From: Bog-473 sp963706555
Lineage (GTDB): Bacteria > Actinomycetota > Acidimicrobiia > Acidimicrobiales > RAAP-2
Direction: 5' to 3'
DNA length: 64,000 bases
Assembly (NCBI GenBank): GCA_963706555.1
Contig: OY970164.1
Location: forward strand, 310,001 to 374,000
The translations under genes were made by a program, and so were the position numbers. Below are positions 43,601 to 51,404 of the stretch, piece after piece. Numbering within the stretch: the first letter of the stretch is position 1; each line of letters opens with the position of its first letter. The notes under the pieces were generated by a model, which saw only the letters and a program-made list of their open reading frames with translations, did not search any database and was not told the DNA's origin.

Positions 43601-44493
43601 ACGTCGCTCGCGACGGAGCCCGACCAGGTGGCGGTGATCGTGGCGGTACCCGGGGTGGTCACCTTGCCGTACCAGATCTCATCGTCGAAGCCCGATCCGG
43701 CCCCGACCGCCTTGGTCCAGGCCGTCACTCCTCCACCCGACAGCGCCGTCACCGTGGGTGTGCCGGTGTCCAAGATCGACACCACCAACATGTCGCCGGC
43801 GGTGGTGGGGTCGACCGAAATGGTGGTGGCCCCGGTGCCAGAGGTGGTGGTCAGGGTGCCGACGGCGGAGATTGCGCCCGGGCTCGAAGCCGTAAAGGTG
43901 GCGGCTTCCCCCGAGGAGGGGTCGCTCGGTGACTGGGTGCCGGTCGGTTGATAGGCGCTCGGGGAGGAGGCTCCCGGGTTGTAGGTGACCTGGTTGCCCT
44001 GTGCCGTGTTGGCGTAGGTGAAGCCCGAGGTCGACCCGCCGGTTGCGGTTGCATCGAGCATGTAGCCGAAGTACAGCTCTCCCGATCCGCTCGGGCTCAG
44101 ACTCGGATACGTCGTCGTCGTACTCGACGAGGTGTTGTTGCGCGTGCCGGTCTGATCGACTCCCCACACCGTGGTCGATCCAAGCGAAGAGGTGAACTCC
44201 TGGGCGGCGTATTCGGGGTCCTGACTGGCGACGGACGACGACCAGGTCACAGTGATGGTCGACGTCCCTGTCGTTGCCACCTTGCCGAACCAGATCTCTT
44301 CGTCCGCGCCAACCGATGTGGCGAAGCCCACCGCCTTGGTCCACGCCGATACCCCCCCGCCCGAAATCGACGACACTGTAAAGCTCGTGGGCGGTCCGCT
44401 GATGGCCAGGGCCAAGAGGTCACCGGCACCGGTTGGATCGACCGACAGGGTCGTCACGCCGGTCCTGTAAATCACGGTTGAAAACGGCAGCAC
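40678..44493 (-). CDS. RHS/YD-repeat protein, 5' end replaced by IS21 terminus
   Basis: The open frame is 1271 residues. Its first codons (MLPFSTVIYRTG) are encoded by the IS21 terminal repeat, so the native N-terminus, presumably with a signal peptide, is lost. Next come two tandem about 195-residue beta-rich repeats (each with GELYFG and TSGFTYANTA, then YQPTGTQSPSD), an IPT/TIG-like domain (VSPASGATSGGTSVTITGTN) and a long array of YD repeats. The RHS core ends with LVHRYYDPVTGQFLTVDPEV and TDPLGL. The final about 165 residues are a hydrophobic Ala-rich linker and a short tail with no recognisable toxin motif. Confidence 0.85.
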   Translation of the reverse strand: MLPFSTVIYRTGVTTLSVDPTGAGDLLALAISGPPTSFTVSSISGGGVSAWTKAVGFATSVGADEEIWFGKVATTGTSTITVTWSSSVASQDPEYAAQEFTSSLGSTTVWGVDQTGTRNNTSSSTTTTYPSLSPSGSGELYFGYMLDATATGGSTSGFTYANTAQGNQVTYNPGASSPSAYQPTGTQSPSDPSSGEAATFTASSPGAISAVGTLTTTSGTGATTISVDPTTAGDMLVVSILDTGTPTVTALSGGGVTAWTKAVGAGSGFDDEIWYGKVTTPGTATITATWSGSVASDVTEYSAREFTAGLGASTTWSVDHTGTQSNTTSSTITYPSLSPSATGELYFGFATDNNATGGSTSGFTYANTATNNQVTYNPNVSSPNAYQPTGTQSPSDTSFAEGALFVATVASAGPVVTAVSPASGATSGGTSVTITGTNFSGASAVKFGTTSATSFTVNSDTSITAIDPAKSSGTIDVTVTVPGTDTTQDVYDVLGRLVCEASPDATASGIACPSAGSARVAGTTTYGYDADSELTSETDPLGNATAYSYDGDGNQTLMTDAQSRETKTAYDADDRKTAVTTGYGSGVAATTGYAYDLAPGTSPCSTLTGSTYCTSMTDPNSLVTVDYYNALDQMMKETQPSSGTTTHTYDPAGNLLTTTTPAGTATYGYDDDNRVTSITYSGAASGYSTSSNVTYTYNDDGLRTQMTDGTGTTSYTYDTLDELTSTENGASATVGYTYENDGNVASITYPNSSVVHRTYNGAGELSSVSDFQGRTTNFTYDPDGNLLTSVEPNGTTQSQSFDADDQESAVALTPTITLGSTTASVGYGRDGTELVTSETDTGSLSASPTYSYDAQGRLHAVGSSNYGYDSGGDITGLTSGATLSYTSGTLSSSSLSGVTTTYGSDSIGARTSTTIGSGSPSSYSYNQVGELVGATPSGGSAYNYGYNGDGLRMSKTVSSTTEAFTYDPVTGGSTPLLLVDGSTNFIYGPNNLVIEQEDNSSAGAPQFLVHDQLGSTRLLVNALGTVDMTATYDPYGKVTSSSGSASTPIGYASAYTDAETSFLYLVHRYYDPVTGQFLTVDPEVDETGQAYTYAGDAPIDGTDPLGLCSTSGGSYLVPGACQWTSKAWVAQTEATLQGQKGAGGFSLSNGLSAVEGVGDAVASHWRGIAHVTLVATAVVAGVTCAVATEGVCATFAGTLVATVLGGAAEGAVDHAIDGCNQTAEGYLASAAEGSLRESAFALPEELLLGGEAEHAAPANFWQTARSLFANF

Positions 44494-44603
44494 TCAAGAA
44501 ACAAGAAAAATGGTCGAAAACGGCAGCACCTAAATAATCCCCGGATCTGTTCGATCCCGCCTCAAGGCTTGGAGCCTGGGCGGACGAGCAGAACGGGAGA
44601 AGG

Positions 44604-46100
44604 GTGCACACCGACATGGACCAATGGACCGAGATTCGACGGAAGGTCCTGGTGGAGGGCGCGTCGAAGCGTTCGATCTATCGTGACTACGGGATCGGCC
44701 ATCAAGCCCTCGCCAAGATTCTGGGCAACGTCGAACCTCCCGGCTATCAGATGGCCGAGGCGCGCCGAAAGCCCGTGCTCGGGCGTCATCTGGCCACCAT
44801 CGATCAGATCCTGGCCGACGACAAGGAAGCCCCGCCCAAACAGCGCCACACGGCGCGACGCATCTTCGACCGGCTGCGTGACGAGTACGGCTACACGGGG
44901 TGTTACTCCCAGGTGCAAAGGGCGGTGGCGCAAGCCAGGGCGTCCTCCAAGGAGGTGTTCGTCCCCCTGTCGCATCCGCCGGGACACGCCCAGTTCGACT
45001 TCGGAGAAGCCACGGTCGAGATCGCCGGCGAGCGGGTCAAGGCGGCGCTCGGGGTCATCACGCTGCCGTATTCGGATGCCTACTTCCTCACCGCCTATCC
45101 GCGTGAGTGCACCGAGACCTTCCAGGCCGCGCACGTGGCCGGCTTCGCCTTCTTCGGCGGGGTGCCGGTGCGGATCTCCTATGACAACACCACCATCGCG
45201 GTGGCCAAGGTGATGGGCAAAGAGCGCGCGCTGACCAAAGGATTCCTGACCCTCGAAAGCCACCATCTCTTCGACCATCACTTCTGCCGGGTGGGAAGAG
45301 GCAACGAGAAGGGCCACGTGGAGAACCACGTCGGCTACTCGCGGCGCAACCTGTTGGTCCCCGTTCCGTCGTTCCCGTCATGGGCTGCGCTCAACAGGTA
45401 CCTCGCGGCGGCGTGTTATGCCGACCTGTTCCGCAAGGTCCGGGGCAAAGCCCTCACCAAGGCGGAGCGTCTGATTGAAGACCGCGCCGCCATGTTGGCG
45501 CTGCCGGCCGAAACCTTCGAGCCCCGACGCGTCGTGCAGGGTCACGCCAACTCGCTCTCGCTCGTGCGTTTCGACCGCAACGACTACTCGGTCCCAACCG
45601 CGCATGCCCACCACGAGGTGAGCGTCATCGGCGGGATCGAAGAGGTGGCCATCTGCAGCGGGACCGAGGTGGTCGCCCGCCATCGCCGGCACTGGGGCAA
45701 AGAGCGCATCTCCTTCGACCCCGTCCACTACCTGGCCCTCTTGGAGCGAAAGCCCGGTGCGCTCGACTTCGCCCGCCCCCTCGAGAACTGGGGCCTGCCC
45801 GATTGTTTCGCCCTGTTGCGCCGGCGCCTCGAGGCCGATCTCGGCGACAAGGGGACACGCGAGTTCATCAAGGTGCTGCGGCTCTTGGAGAACGCCACGT
45901 TGCCCGCCCTGACCAAAGCCGTGGATGCGGCGATCACCATCGGGGCGACGGGATCCGATGCCATTGCCCTGATCTTGTTCCACCACGCCGAGGAACCGGT
46001 CGGGCTCTTCAGCCTCGACGGCCATCCGCACCTCAAAGCCGTGGCCATCGACCCACCCGATCTCAGCGCCTATCAGGCCCTCACCGGACTGAGCGCATGA
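44604..46100 (+). CDS. istA: IS21-family transposase IstA
   Basis: The 498-residue protein begins with a helix-turn-helix (RRKVLVEGASKRSIYRDYGI) and has the DDE core: PGHAQFDFGEATVEIAGERV (first Asp), RISYDNTTIAVAKV (second Asp) and GRGNEKGHVENHVGYSRRNL (Glu). Length is usual. It is followed 34 bp later by istB with its own ribosome binding site. It catalyses cut-and-paste or replicative movement of IS21 together with the IstB ATPase. No disruption is visible, so this copy may be active and may have provided the split copy at 35 kb. Confidence 0.93.
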   Translation: MHTDMDQWTEIRRKVLVEGASKRSIYRDYGIGHQALAKILGNVEPPGYQMAEARRKPVLGRHLATIDQILADDKEAPPKQRHTARRIFDRLRDEYGYTGCYSQVQRAVAQARASSKEVFVPLSHPPGHAQFDFGEATVEIAGERVKAALGVITLPYSDAYFLTAYPRECTETFQAAHVAGFAFFGGVPVRISYDNTTIAVAKVMGKERALTKGFLTLESHHLFDHHFCRVGRGNEKGHVENHVGYSRRNLLVPVPSFPSWAALNRYLAAACYADLFRKVRGKALTKAERLIEDRAAMLALPAETFEPRRVVQGHANSLSLVRFDRNDYSVPTAHAHHEVSVIGGIEEVAICSGTEVVARHRRHWGKERISFDPVHYLALLERKPGALDFARPLENWGLPDCFALLRRRLEADLGDKGTREFIKVLRLLENATLPALTKAVDAAITIGATGSDAIALILFHHAEEPVGLFSLDGHPHLKAVAIDPPDLSAYQALTGLSA

Positions 46101-46134
46101 GCGATGACATCCGCCAAATGAAAGGAGCAACACC

Positions 46135-46947
46135 ATGAAAGCCACAGACACCAAGTCCACCGTGCTCTTGCACCACCACCTCAAGACACTCCGTCTCCCG
46201 ACGGTGGCGGCCGAGTGCGAGAAGGTGGCCACCCAGGCCGCAGCGGACAACGCCGACCATCTGGCCTACTTGCTGCGCCTGACCGAGCTGGAGCTCTTAG
46301 AACGCGAGAAACGCTCGGCGGAGCGCAGGGTCAAGTTCGCGCGTTTTCCGACCATCAAGACACTCGAGACCTTCGACTTCGCCGCCCGGCCCTCGGTCAA
46401 CAAGGTGCTGGTCGCCGAGCTGATGCGTTGTGAGTACATCGACAAGAAGGAGAACATCTTGATGGTGGGCAATCCCGGCACCGGCAAGAGCCACTTGGCG
46501 ACCGCGCTGGCCGCGCAGGCCTGCGCCAAGGGTTACCGGGTCCGCTTCATCCGCACGACCGAGTTGGTCACCGCCCTCATCGAGTCCAGGGACGAACGCA
46601 GCTTCCTGCGCCTCAAGGGCCAGTTCGCCAAACTCGACCTGCTCGTCCTCGACGAACTGGGCTACGTGCCCGCTTCCAAGGTCGGCTCCGAGCTGCTCTT
46701 CGACGTCATCTCGACCGCCTATGAGCGCACGAGTCTGATCGTGACCACGAACCTGCCGTTCGAATCGTGGACCGAGGTACTCGGCTCGGAGCGTCTCACC
46801 GGAGCAACGCTCGACCGGCTCACGCACCGTTGCCGCATCATCGAGACAAAGGGCGAGAGCTACCGTCTCCAAGATGCCAAGGCCCGTTCGAGGCGCCCGG
46901 CCAGACCCGTCACCGAAACTGTGGACGAACCCACTCCCTCACGCTAA
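46135..46947 (+). CDS. istB: IS21-family helper ATPase IstB
   Basis: AAAGGAG lies seven bases before the ATG. The 270-residue protein has the DnaC/IstB-like AAA+ motifs: Walker A MVGNPGTGKSHLATALA, Walker B LDLLVLDELGYVP, sensor-type LIVTTNLPFESW and the arginine-rich end HRCRIIETKGESYR. IstB loads on target DNA and activates IstA. It lies within the complete IS21 unit. Confidence 0.93.
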   Translation: MKATDTKSTVLLHHHLKTLRLPTVAAECEKVATQAAADNADHLAYLLRLTELELLEREKRSAERRVKFARFPTIKTLETFDFAARPSVNKVLVAELMRCEYIDKKENILMVGNPGTGKSHLATALAAQACAKGYRVRFIRTTELVTALIESRDERSFLRLKGQFAKLDLLVLDELGYVPASKVGSELLFDVISTAYERTSLIVTTNLPFESWTEVLGSERLTGATLDRLTHRCRIIETKGESYRLQDAKARSRRPARPVTETVDEPTPSR

Positions 46948-47027
46948 CTTCACACAACCGAACTGCTGCCGTTTTCGACCATTTCGCGCTGCCGTTTTCG
47001 ATCGTGATTCACACATGGCGCGGCGAG

Positions 47028-47567
47028 ATGATGCGCGCCAAGGTGTTGAAAAAAAGGCAAACAGCCATGCGGACACGCCTCTTCCAATCTAAACAGACTG
47101 TCGTTCGGCTTCTCGGTGACTACAAGGAGGGTGAGCAGTTCAAAGTTGAGATGTGGGTTCGTATTCACCCGGGCCGCGAATCACGCGAACTCACGTTGTG
47201 GGCCTCGTCGCAAGCCATCATCAAGGATATGGACACGCTCCATGAGGCTCGAATCGAACACGAGAGCAACTACATCGCTGTCCAAACCTTTGCCGAGGGT
47301 CGATGCATCGGGCCACCAACCGAAGAACAGCTGGCTGCTGTCGGTCAACGTCGCTGGTGCACATTCATAAGCGTCCCCATCTGGCTCGATGGTGGCCCTT
47401 GGCTCCATTTACCGGTCGGCACCATCGCGATCATGTCCACACGACCCAAGGACTCTTCTAAGGTTCCGACCCTTTCACAAGTGTCATCGCAGGTCAGAAA
47501 CGCCATAGCCAAGGAACTCCGCGAGGCCGGGACCGCTCTGTTGACTCCCGGCAACGCCGCGTTGTGA
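47028..47567 (+). CDS. Unknown protein
   Basis: The frame from ATG 47028 gives 179 residues; an ATG at about 47067 (MRTRLFQSKQTVVRLLGDYK) is a plausible later start. The product is soluble. It contains VEMWVRIHPGRESRELTLWA, DTLHEARIEHESNYIAVQTF and WCTFISVPIWLDGGPWLHLP, the latter resembling a GAF-like strand pattern with a final helix (SQVRNAIAKELREAGTALL). If GAF-like, it would be a small sensor. The gene begins 15 bp beyond the right end of IS21, so its upstream promoter may have been replaced. Confidence 0.55.
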   Translation: MMRAKVLKKRQTAMRTRLFQSKQTVVRLLGDYKEGEQFKVEMWVRIHPGRESRELTLWASSQAIIKDMDTLHEARIEHESNYIAVQTFAEGRCIGPPTEEQLAAVGQRRWCTFISVPIWLDGGPWLHLPVGTIAIMSTRPKDSSKVPTLSQVSSQVRNAIAKELREAGTALLTPGNAAL

Positions 47568-47575
47568 TTGCGCAG

Positions 47576-47881
47576 TTATTCTGGGTCTGGCTTGTTCTTA
47601 TCAATGAGATGGCCTGCGGAGTCGACAAGTCCCCGGTCCTTTAGCGCATCCACGATGTAGTGGAGAATCGCTGCAGAGTCGACGGGAGCAACCTTGGTCC
47701 CATTCAACCGATCAGCCAACTCGTCAACGATCGAGTCTTCAGCTTGATCCTCAGCCTCTTCAGAGCCAATCATTGCCTGACTCAACTGTTCACCATCTTC
47801 CTGTGATTGCCGACCACAGTTGGCGTCAACAACTTCTTCCCACGCCTCCACTTTCAGGTCCTCGGGCGACTTCTCGGCCAT
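47576..47881 (-). CDS. Unknown acidic protein
   Basis: The 101-residue product is strongly acidic (SEEAEDQAEDSIVDELADRL) with a folded-looking C-terminal helix pair (AAILHYIVDALKDRGLVDSA). It is convergent with the preceding plus-strand gene (8 bp between stops). No known motif. The small size and charge would fit an antitoxin-like or DNA-mimic protein, but nothing shows that. Confidence 0.45.
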   Translation of the reverse strand: MAEKSPEDLKVEAWEEVVDANCGRQSQEDGEQLSQAMIGSEEAEDQAEDSIVDELADRLNGTKVAPVDSAAILHYIVDALKDRGLVDSAGHLIDKNKPDPE

Positions 47882-48291
47882 CAGAAGTTCACTTTCTGGA
47901 GGATCGGCACGCTATCAGGTCGAACCAGGAGCAACCGCTCGAGAGATCTGGACGAGTTCCTGGGTTGTCGAACTAGACAAAAATGCAGCTTCATCGCCTC
48001 CTGATGGTCTCATACGAACGACATTTTGTGAAGGAGTTATCCACAGACGAACCCACACGTCGAAGTTGAGTACTCATCGCCTTGGTCCATGTCAACGATG
48101 ATTTCGGCTTCACGCATCCAATGATAAGGCCATTGTAGTTACAAGCTGGGTATTTACATCCCGCATCGTTCTCCCTGGTCAACGGCAGCAAAGGGAGACA
48201 CCAGGGACGAAATGGTGACACCCGTTCCAGTCGGTTCGCATGTTCGCCGAATGCGAGCACTTCTCCGCAAAGGCCAGAGCATGGCAAACGG
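47882..48291. other. Stretch without a supportable gene
   Basis: Short frames only. None shows a motif or good start. It should contain the promoter of the minus-strand acidic protein. Confidence 0.35.
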
Positions 48292-48543
48292 CTAGCTGGA
48301 ACTGAGATCGAGTCCGTCGACGAGAGAACTGGGTGCGACTCCAAGCCCGGCGGCCAAGCGCAGCAGTGTTGGCACGCTCGGCACCCGATAGCCCCGCTCG
48401 ATATTGGATATGAATGTCGGATGGAGGCCGGCGGATTCGGCTAAAGCTTCCTGGGAGATGCCCGCGTCCTGGCGGGCCAGACGAACCCGTTGGCCAAACG
48501 CCACGGCGATGGCCTGATCTCGATTTCGTTCGCGGGGAGACAC
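48292..48543 (-). CDS. XRE-family helix-turn-helix regulator
   Basis: The 83-residue protein is almost entirely one Cro/C1-type HTH: FGQRVRLARQDAGISQEALA, ESAGLHPTFISNIERGYRVP, then TLLRLAAGLGVAPSSLVDGL. Length and pattern are typical of small single-domain repressors. It stands alone on the minus strand, divergent from the lipoprotein genes, and could regulate them or itself. Confidence 0.88.
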   Translation of the reverse strand: MSPRERNRDQAIAVAFGQRVRLARQDAGISQEALAESAGLHPTFISNIERGYRVPSVPTLLRLAAGLGVAPSSLVDGLDLSSS

Positions 48544-48726
48544 CGATCGGAATCAGAGTGAATCCCGTTGACCAGGGCCATAGTCTACTGATAATGTCCG
48601 GCGCCCAAGGTCCTGAGAGAAACTGCCTTCTGGACGTCCGGAGAAGTAAATGGAGCGGCGAATCAGGTGATGATTTGGAATTGGGTCGAACGCGTTCGGC
48701 TTTCATCGAAATCACAGGGACCGATT

Positions 48727-49611
48727 GTGGTCCGAAACGCCTTCACTACCTCACGGTTTGTGAATCCTGCGGCTGCAGGAAAGCGCTGGCTTGCGCTCGC
48801 ACTGGTGGTTGGTTTGGCGCTGGTGGCCTCGGCTTGCGATCCAGGCAGCCCGTCCGTGTCCTCAAATCGCCCTCGTCCAACAACGTCGTCGCCAAGTGCA
48901 TCGCCTCCGACAACCACTCCGATCCTTTCGCCAGGCGAGGTACTGAACGGCATTGGTACGGTGACAAAGTCGGATGACAGCGGCACCAGCCTGACGATTA
49001 GCTACACGCTCGGTTCATTGCTGTCCAACGATGCTTCGGGGGATCCACCAGCTGCTGTCGTACCGGCCTTGTCGGGATGCAACCAGGACTACTCCTCGGT
49101 GACGTCCCGCTCAGTCTACGTCCACGGTCAAGCCACGGTGACGTTTGATGGCAGTTTTCCGGCAACGATTCGGATCGATCCCACGAAGGATCTCGTCGGC
49201 TTTCCGGACAACACCAACAGTTTCGGTGAGGGCTCAGCCGAGATTGCCGAAGTCAATGGCTCGTGGGTCTGCACCAACGACGATTCCTCCCTGAATACCG
49301 CCGTGACGCTAGGCAACGGGCAATCGGTGACCATTGACCTTTGGATCTTCGCCGATGTTCTCAGTGACACCCAGCCGACTGTGACTGCCGCTGATGTTCC
49401 AGAGTGGGCATTTGCCGGGACACTGGCCACGGACACCAGTGACACCCTCTCCACGGTGCACTTCAGTGGACCGCATGCGACAAGCTGCGCACAGACTGGC
49501 GGCGATACCGCTGTGAACCAGCCTGCGCAGAGCCGGATCGGACTCTTTCAAGCACCGCCGTACACCCTGCGATCTCCGACCGCCGACATCTTCACCTGCG
49601 GCAGCCCGTAG
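48727..49611 (+). CDS. Lipoprotein of unknown function (paralogue 1)
   Basis: The GTG at 48727 has CAGGGA upstream; the frame opens at 48667. The signal peptide ends KRWLALALVVGLALVASACD, where ASAC is a lipobox. A Pro/Ser/Thr linker (TTSSPSASPPTTTPILSPGE) leads to a beta-rich domain with several Cys, ending QPAQSRIGLFQAPPYTLRSP and TCGSP. It would be anchored on the outer face of the membrane. Its stop overlaps the start of the next lipoprotein gene (TAGTG), so they are coupled. No ligand or enzymatic motif seen. Confidence 0.7.
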   Translation: MVRNAFTTSRFVNPAAAGKRWLALALVVGLALVASACDPGSPSVSSNRPRPTTSSPSASPPTTTPILSPGEVLNGIGTVTKSDDSGTSLTISYTLGSLLSNDASGDPPAAVVPALSGCNQDYSSVTSRSVYVHGQATVTFDGSFPATIRIDPTKDLVGFPDNTNSFGEGSAEIAEVNGSWVCTNDDSSLNTAVTLGNGQSVTIDLWIFADVLSDTQPTVTAADVPEWAFAGTLATDTSDTLSTVHFSGPHATSCAQTGGDTAVNQPAQSRIGLFQAPPYTLRSPTADIFTCGSP

Positions 49612-50423
49612 TGATCCGAGCACAATGGAAACGGTCCAGGGCCGTCATGTCATTGCTCGGAGTCGCCACGCTCAGTTTCCTCGCTTTGGCTGGGTGCGGC
49701 TCCAATAGCAACGGAGCCGCCACGAGTTCACCGTCAACGCTCTCCAACAGCCAGGGGACACTGGCACCACTGCCAATGGCCTCGACAACGACCACCACCA
49801 CAAAGCCAAATCATTCATTTCATCCGGTCCGATCGTGGACGTGGACTGCCCATAACTTGAACGGCTACAAGTATTCGAGCACTCTGATGGCTGGCAATCC
49901 GGTCACGGCGGCCAACATGCCGTTGCTGCCAGATTTTGCTTCACTGACGTCCGTGACCCAATCCTGCGGTTTCAACGCGACGACGGATGCATTGGTTCCA
50001 GTTGAGGTGACGCTGACCAATGCCACGCCCTCATTCACAACCGATGTGGAAGATGACTTTTACCTACCATCTGACGAGCTTGATGACCAGTCTGCGGAGC
50101 GTCTCAGTGTGGTGGCCAGTTACGCCAGCGGGGTGCTGTGCAGAACACTGCAGCCTTTCAACTACTACGAACCGTCAATGTGGTCAGAGAACTGTTCGCA
50201 GCTTGCGCCACAAGCTTCCTGTACGGGCTACGGCTACGTCGTGCTCAAGAACTACTTCAGTCCGAATCATCCCAGCGGCGATCCGGCGGTGCTGCAAGGG
50301 GCACAGCTGTATGTCCAGCAGGGTTCGGCGATTGATTCGATGGAGGGCTCAGGAACGCTCTTCGCACAAACAAAGGGTGCCACGGTCATTCCGCTTTCGG
50401 GCACTATTCCACACTACAAGTGA
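49611..50423 (+). CDS. Lipoprotein of unknown function (paralogue 2)
   Basis: GTG start overlaps the previous stop by 1 bp. The signal peptide SLLGVATLSFLALAGCGSNS contains the lipobox LAGC. A Ser/Thr linker follows (SPSTLSNSQGTLAPLPMAST). The remaining about 200 residues contain aromatic and Cys residues (SMWSENCSQLAPQASCTGYG) and an Ig-like strand pattern. At 270 residues it is similar in plan, but not obviously in sequence, to the preceding lipoprotein. Function unknown. Confidence 0.7.
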   Translation: MIRAQWKRSRAVMSLLGVATLSFLALAGCGSNSNGAATSSPSTLSNSQGTLAPLPMASTTTTTTKPNHSFHPVRSWTWTAHNLNGYKYSSTLMAGNPVTAANMPLLPDFASLTSVTQSCGFNATTDALVPVEVTLTNATPSFTTDVEDDFYLPSDELDDQSAERLSVVASYASGVLCRTLQPFNYYEPSMWSENCSQLAPQASCTGYGYVVLKNYFSPNHPSGDPAVLQGAQLYVQQGSAIDSMEGSGTLFAQTKGATVIPLSGTIPHYK

Positions 50424-50532
50424 GCGACGGGAAGCCTAAGGGGCTCGTTCCTGTGGGGTGGCTAGGTGTTAAGCGACAGTCGTTCATCGATCACTGAAGT
50501 CGGTAAGCATTTGCCGGGAGGCTGGCAGATAA

Positions 50533-50700
50533 TCAAAGCGACACGCTGACCAACGAGTGATCAGCAGCAGCCATGCGACTAATTTCATCCTCCCCGGCGA
50601 TCCCCCGACGGCTGCCAACCGGATTGGCATGTTCTCCACGCCGCCCTACACCCCGAAACGATGCATCGGATGGTTTCGATGCATCGGCGAGCAATTCGCG
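50533..50700 (+). pseudogene. Remnant of a lipoprotein-gene 3' end
   Basis: Within 50557-50700 the frame reads DPPTAANRIGMFSTPPYTPK, which resembles the last part of the lipoprotein encoded at 48727-49611 (QPAQSRIGLFQAPPYTLRSP). No start or upstream domain is present. It looks like the decayed tail of a duplicated gene. The rest of 50424-50779 holds nothing else that I can support. Confidence 0.45.
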
Positions 50701-50779
50701 CCCCCGGGTGATCGCCCATCCCGAAATGCTTATCTCAACGCACTGAAAGGTTTGCGCCAAGCCGGCAACCTTTTCAGCG

Positions 50780-51301
50780 CTACACGATCTCGTTGAATAC
50801 GTGCCCGATCTCTTCCAGTACAACAATGAGCTCCTTTCCCGCATTGGGCGGATCGTCGACGTGATCCTCATGAAACTGATCGTCTAGCCATCTCCGCCAT
50901 CTATCAAGCAGCAAGACGTCCTCCGAGGTGGCACCTCGATACCAGTCTTCGGAGTGCTGCGAATTTTCGTGATCTTCGTGAGCCTTCATTCGAAACGCCA
51001 ATGCGTCGAGTTCCTCCTCAGTGAAAGGAAGCAACGCATGAAGCCTGGCGCTCGGCTCGAGCAGAAGATCGGATGGCGAATGAGCAGACAATTCAGCATC
51101 CATCAGAACCAGATCGAACAGCGAGGCGTGCGTAGTGGCGTTCGCACTCCAATAGCTAAAGTCCCCCCTGAGAGCCGACATCTCTGCCAGCGCGTTTGAC
51201 GCATCCCACTGGCGATCCGACATGGCTTGAATGCGGTCCTGTTCTTCCGGTGTGCGATTCCACTTTTCCTGATGTTGCGATTCGTCTACTTCTTCTGTCA
51301 T
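50780..51301 (-). CDS. Unknown acidic helical protein
   Basis: The 173-residue product is rich in Glu, Asp, His and Trp: QEKWNRTPEEQDRIQAMSDR, FTEEELDALAFRMKAHEDHE and SEDVLLLDRWRRWLDDQFHE. It has no membrane segment and no motif I can name. It is convergent with the plus-strand lipoprotein genes and downstream of the membrane-protein gene on the same strand, with about 100 bp between. A soluble cytosolic protein of unknown role. Confidence 0.55.
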   Translation of the reverse strand: MTEEVDESQHQEKWNRTPEEQDRIQAMSDRQWDASNALAEMSALRGDFSYWSANATTHASLFDLVLMDAELSAHSPSDLLLEPSARLHALLPFTEEELDALAFRMKAHEDHENSQHSEDWYRGATSEDVLLLDRWRRWLDDQFHEDHVDDPPNAGKELIVVLEEIGHVFNEIV

Positions 51302-51404
51302 GCATGGGCCTACATCGTTCCTGCCTCTAAGGGCTTAATCTTGACCGTCCGCATTATGAACCGGAGTGCACGATTCCGCAAGAACATTCATGACGGATAG
51401 GCCC

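Larger units (their letters stand above)
44466..47013 (+). mobile_element. Complete IS21-family insertion sequence
   Basis: Terminal repeats of 25 bp at 44466-44490 (TGTAAATCACGGTTGAAAAC...) and 46989-47013 agree at about 22 positions. Both ends also carry an inner repeat of the GGTCGAAAACGGCAGCA type, as is usual for IS21. The unit is about 2.55 kb and holds istA and istB intact. Bases next to the two ends do not match, so no target duplication is seen. This suggests rearrangement after insertion, in line with the missing 5' part of the RHS gene. Confidence 0.88.

Noticed and set aside
42226..43951. Long plus-strand open frames inside the RHS gene
   Set aside because: They are antisense shadows created by the repetitive Gly/Ser/Thr coding sequence.
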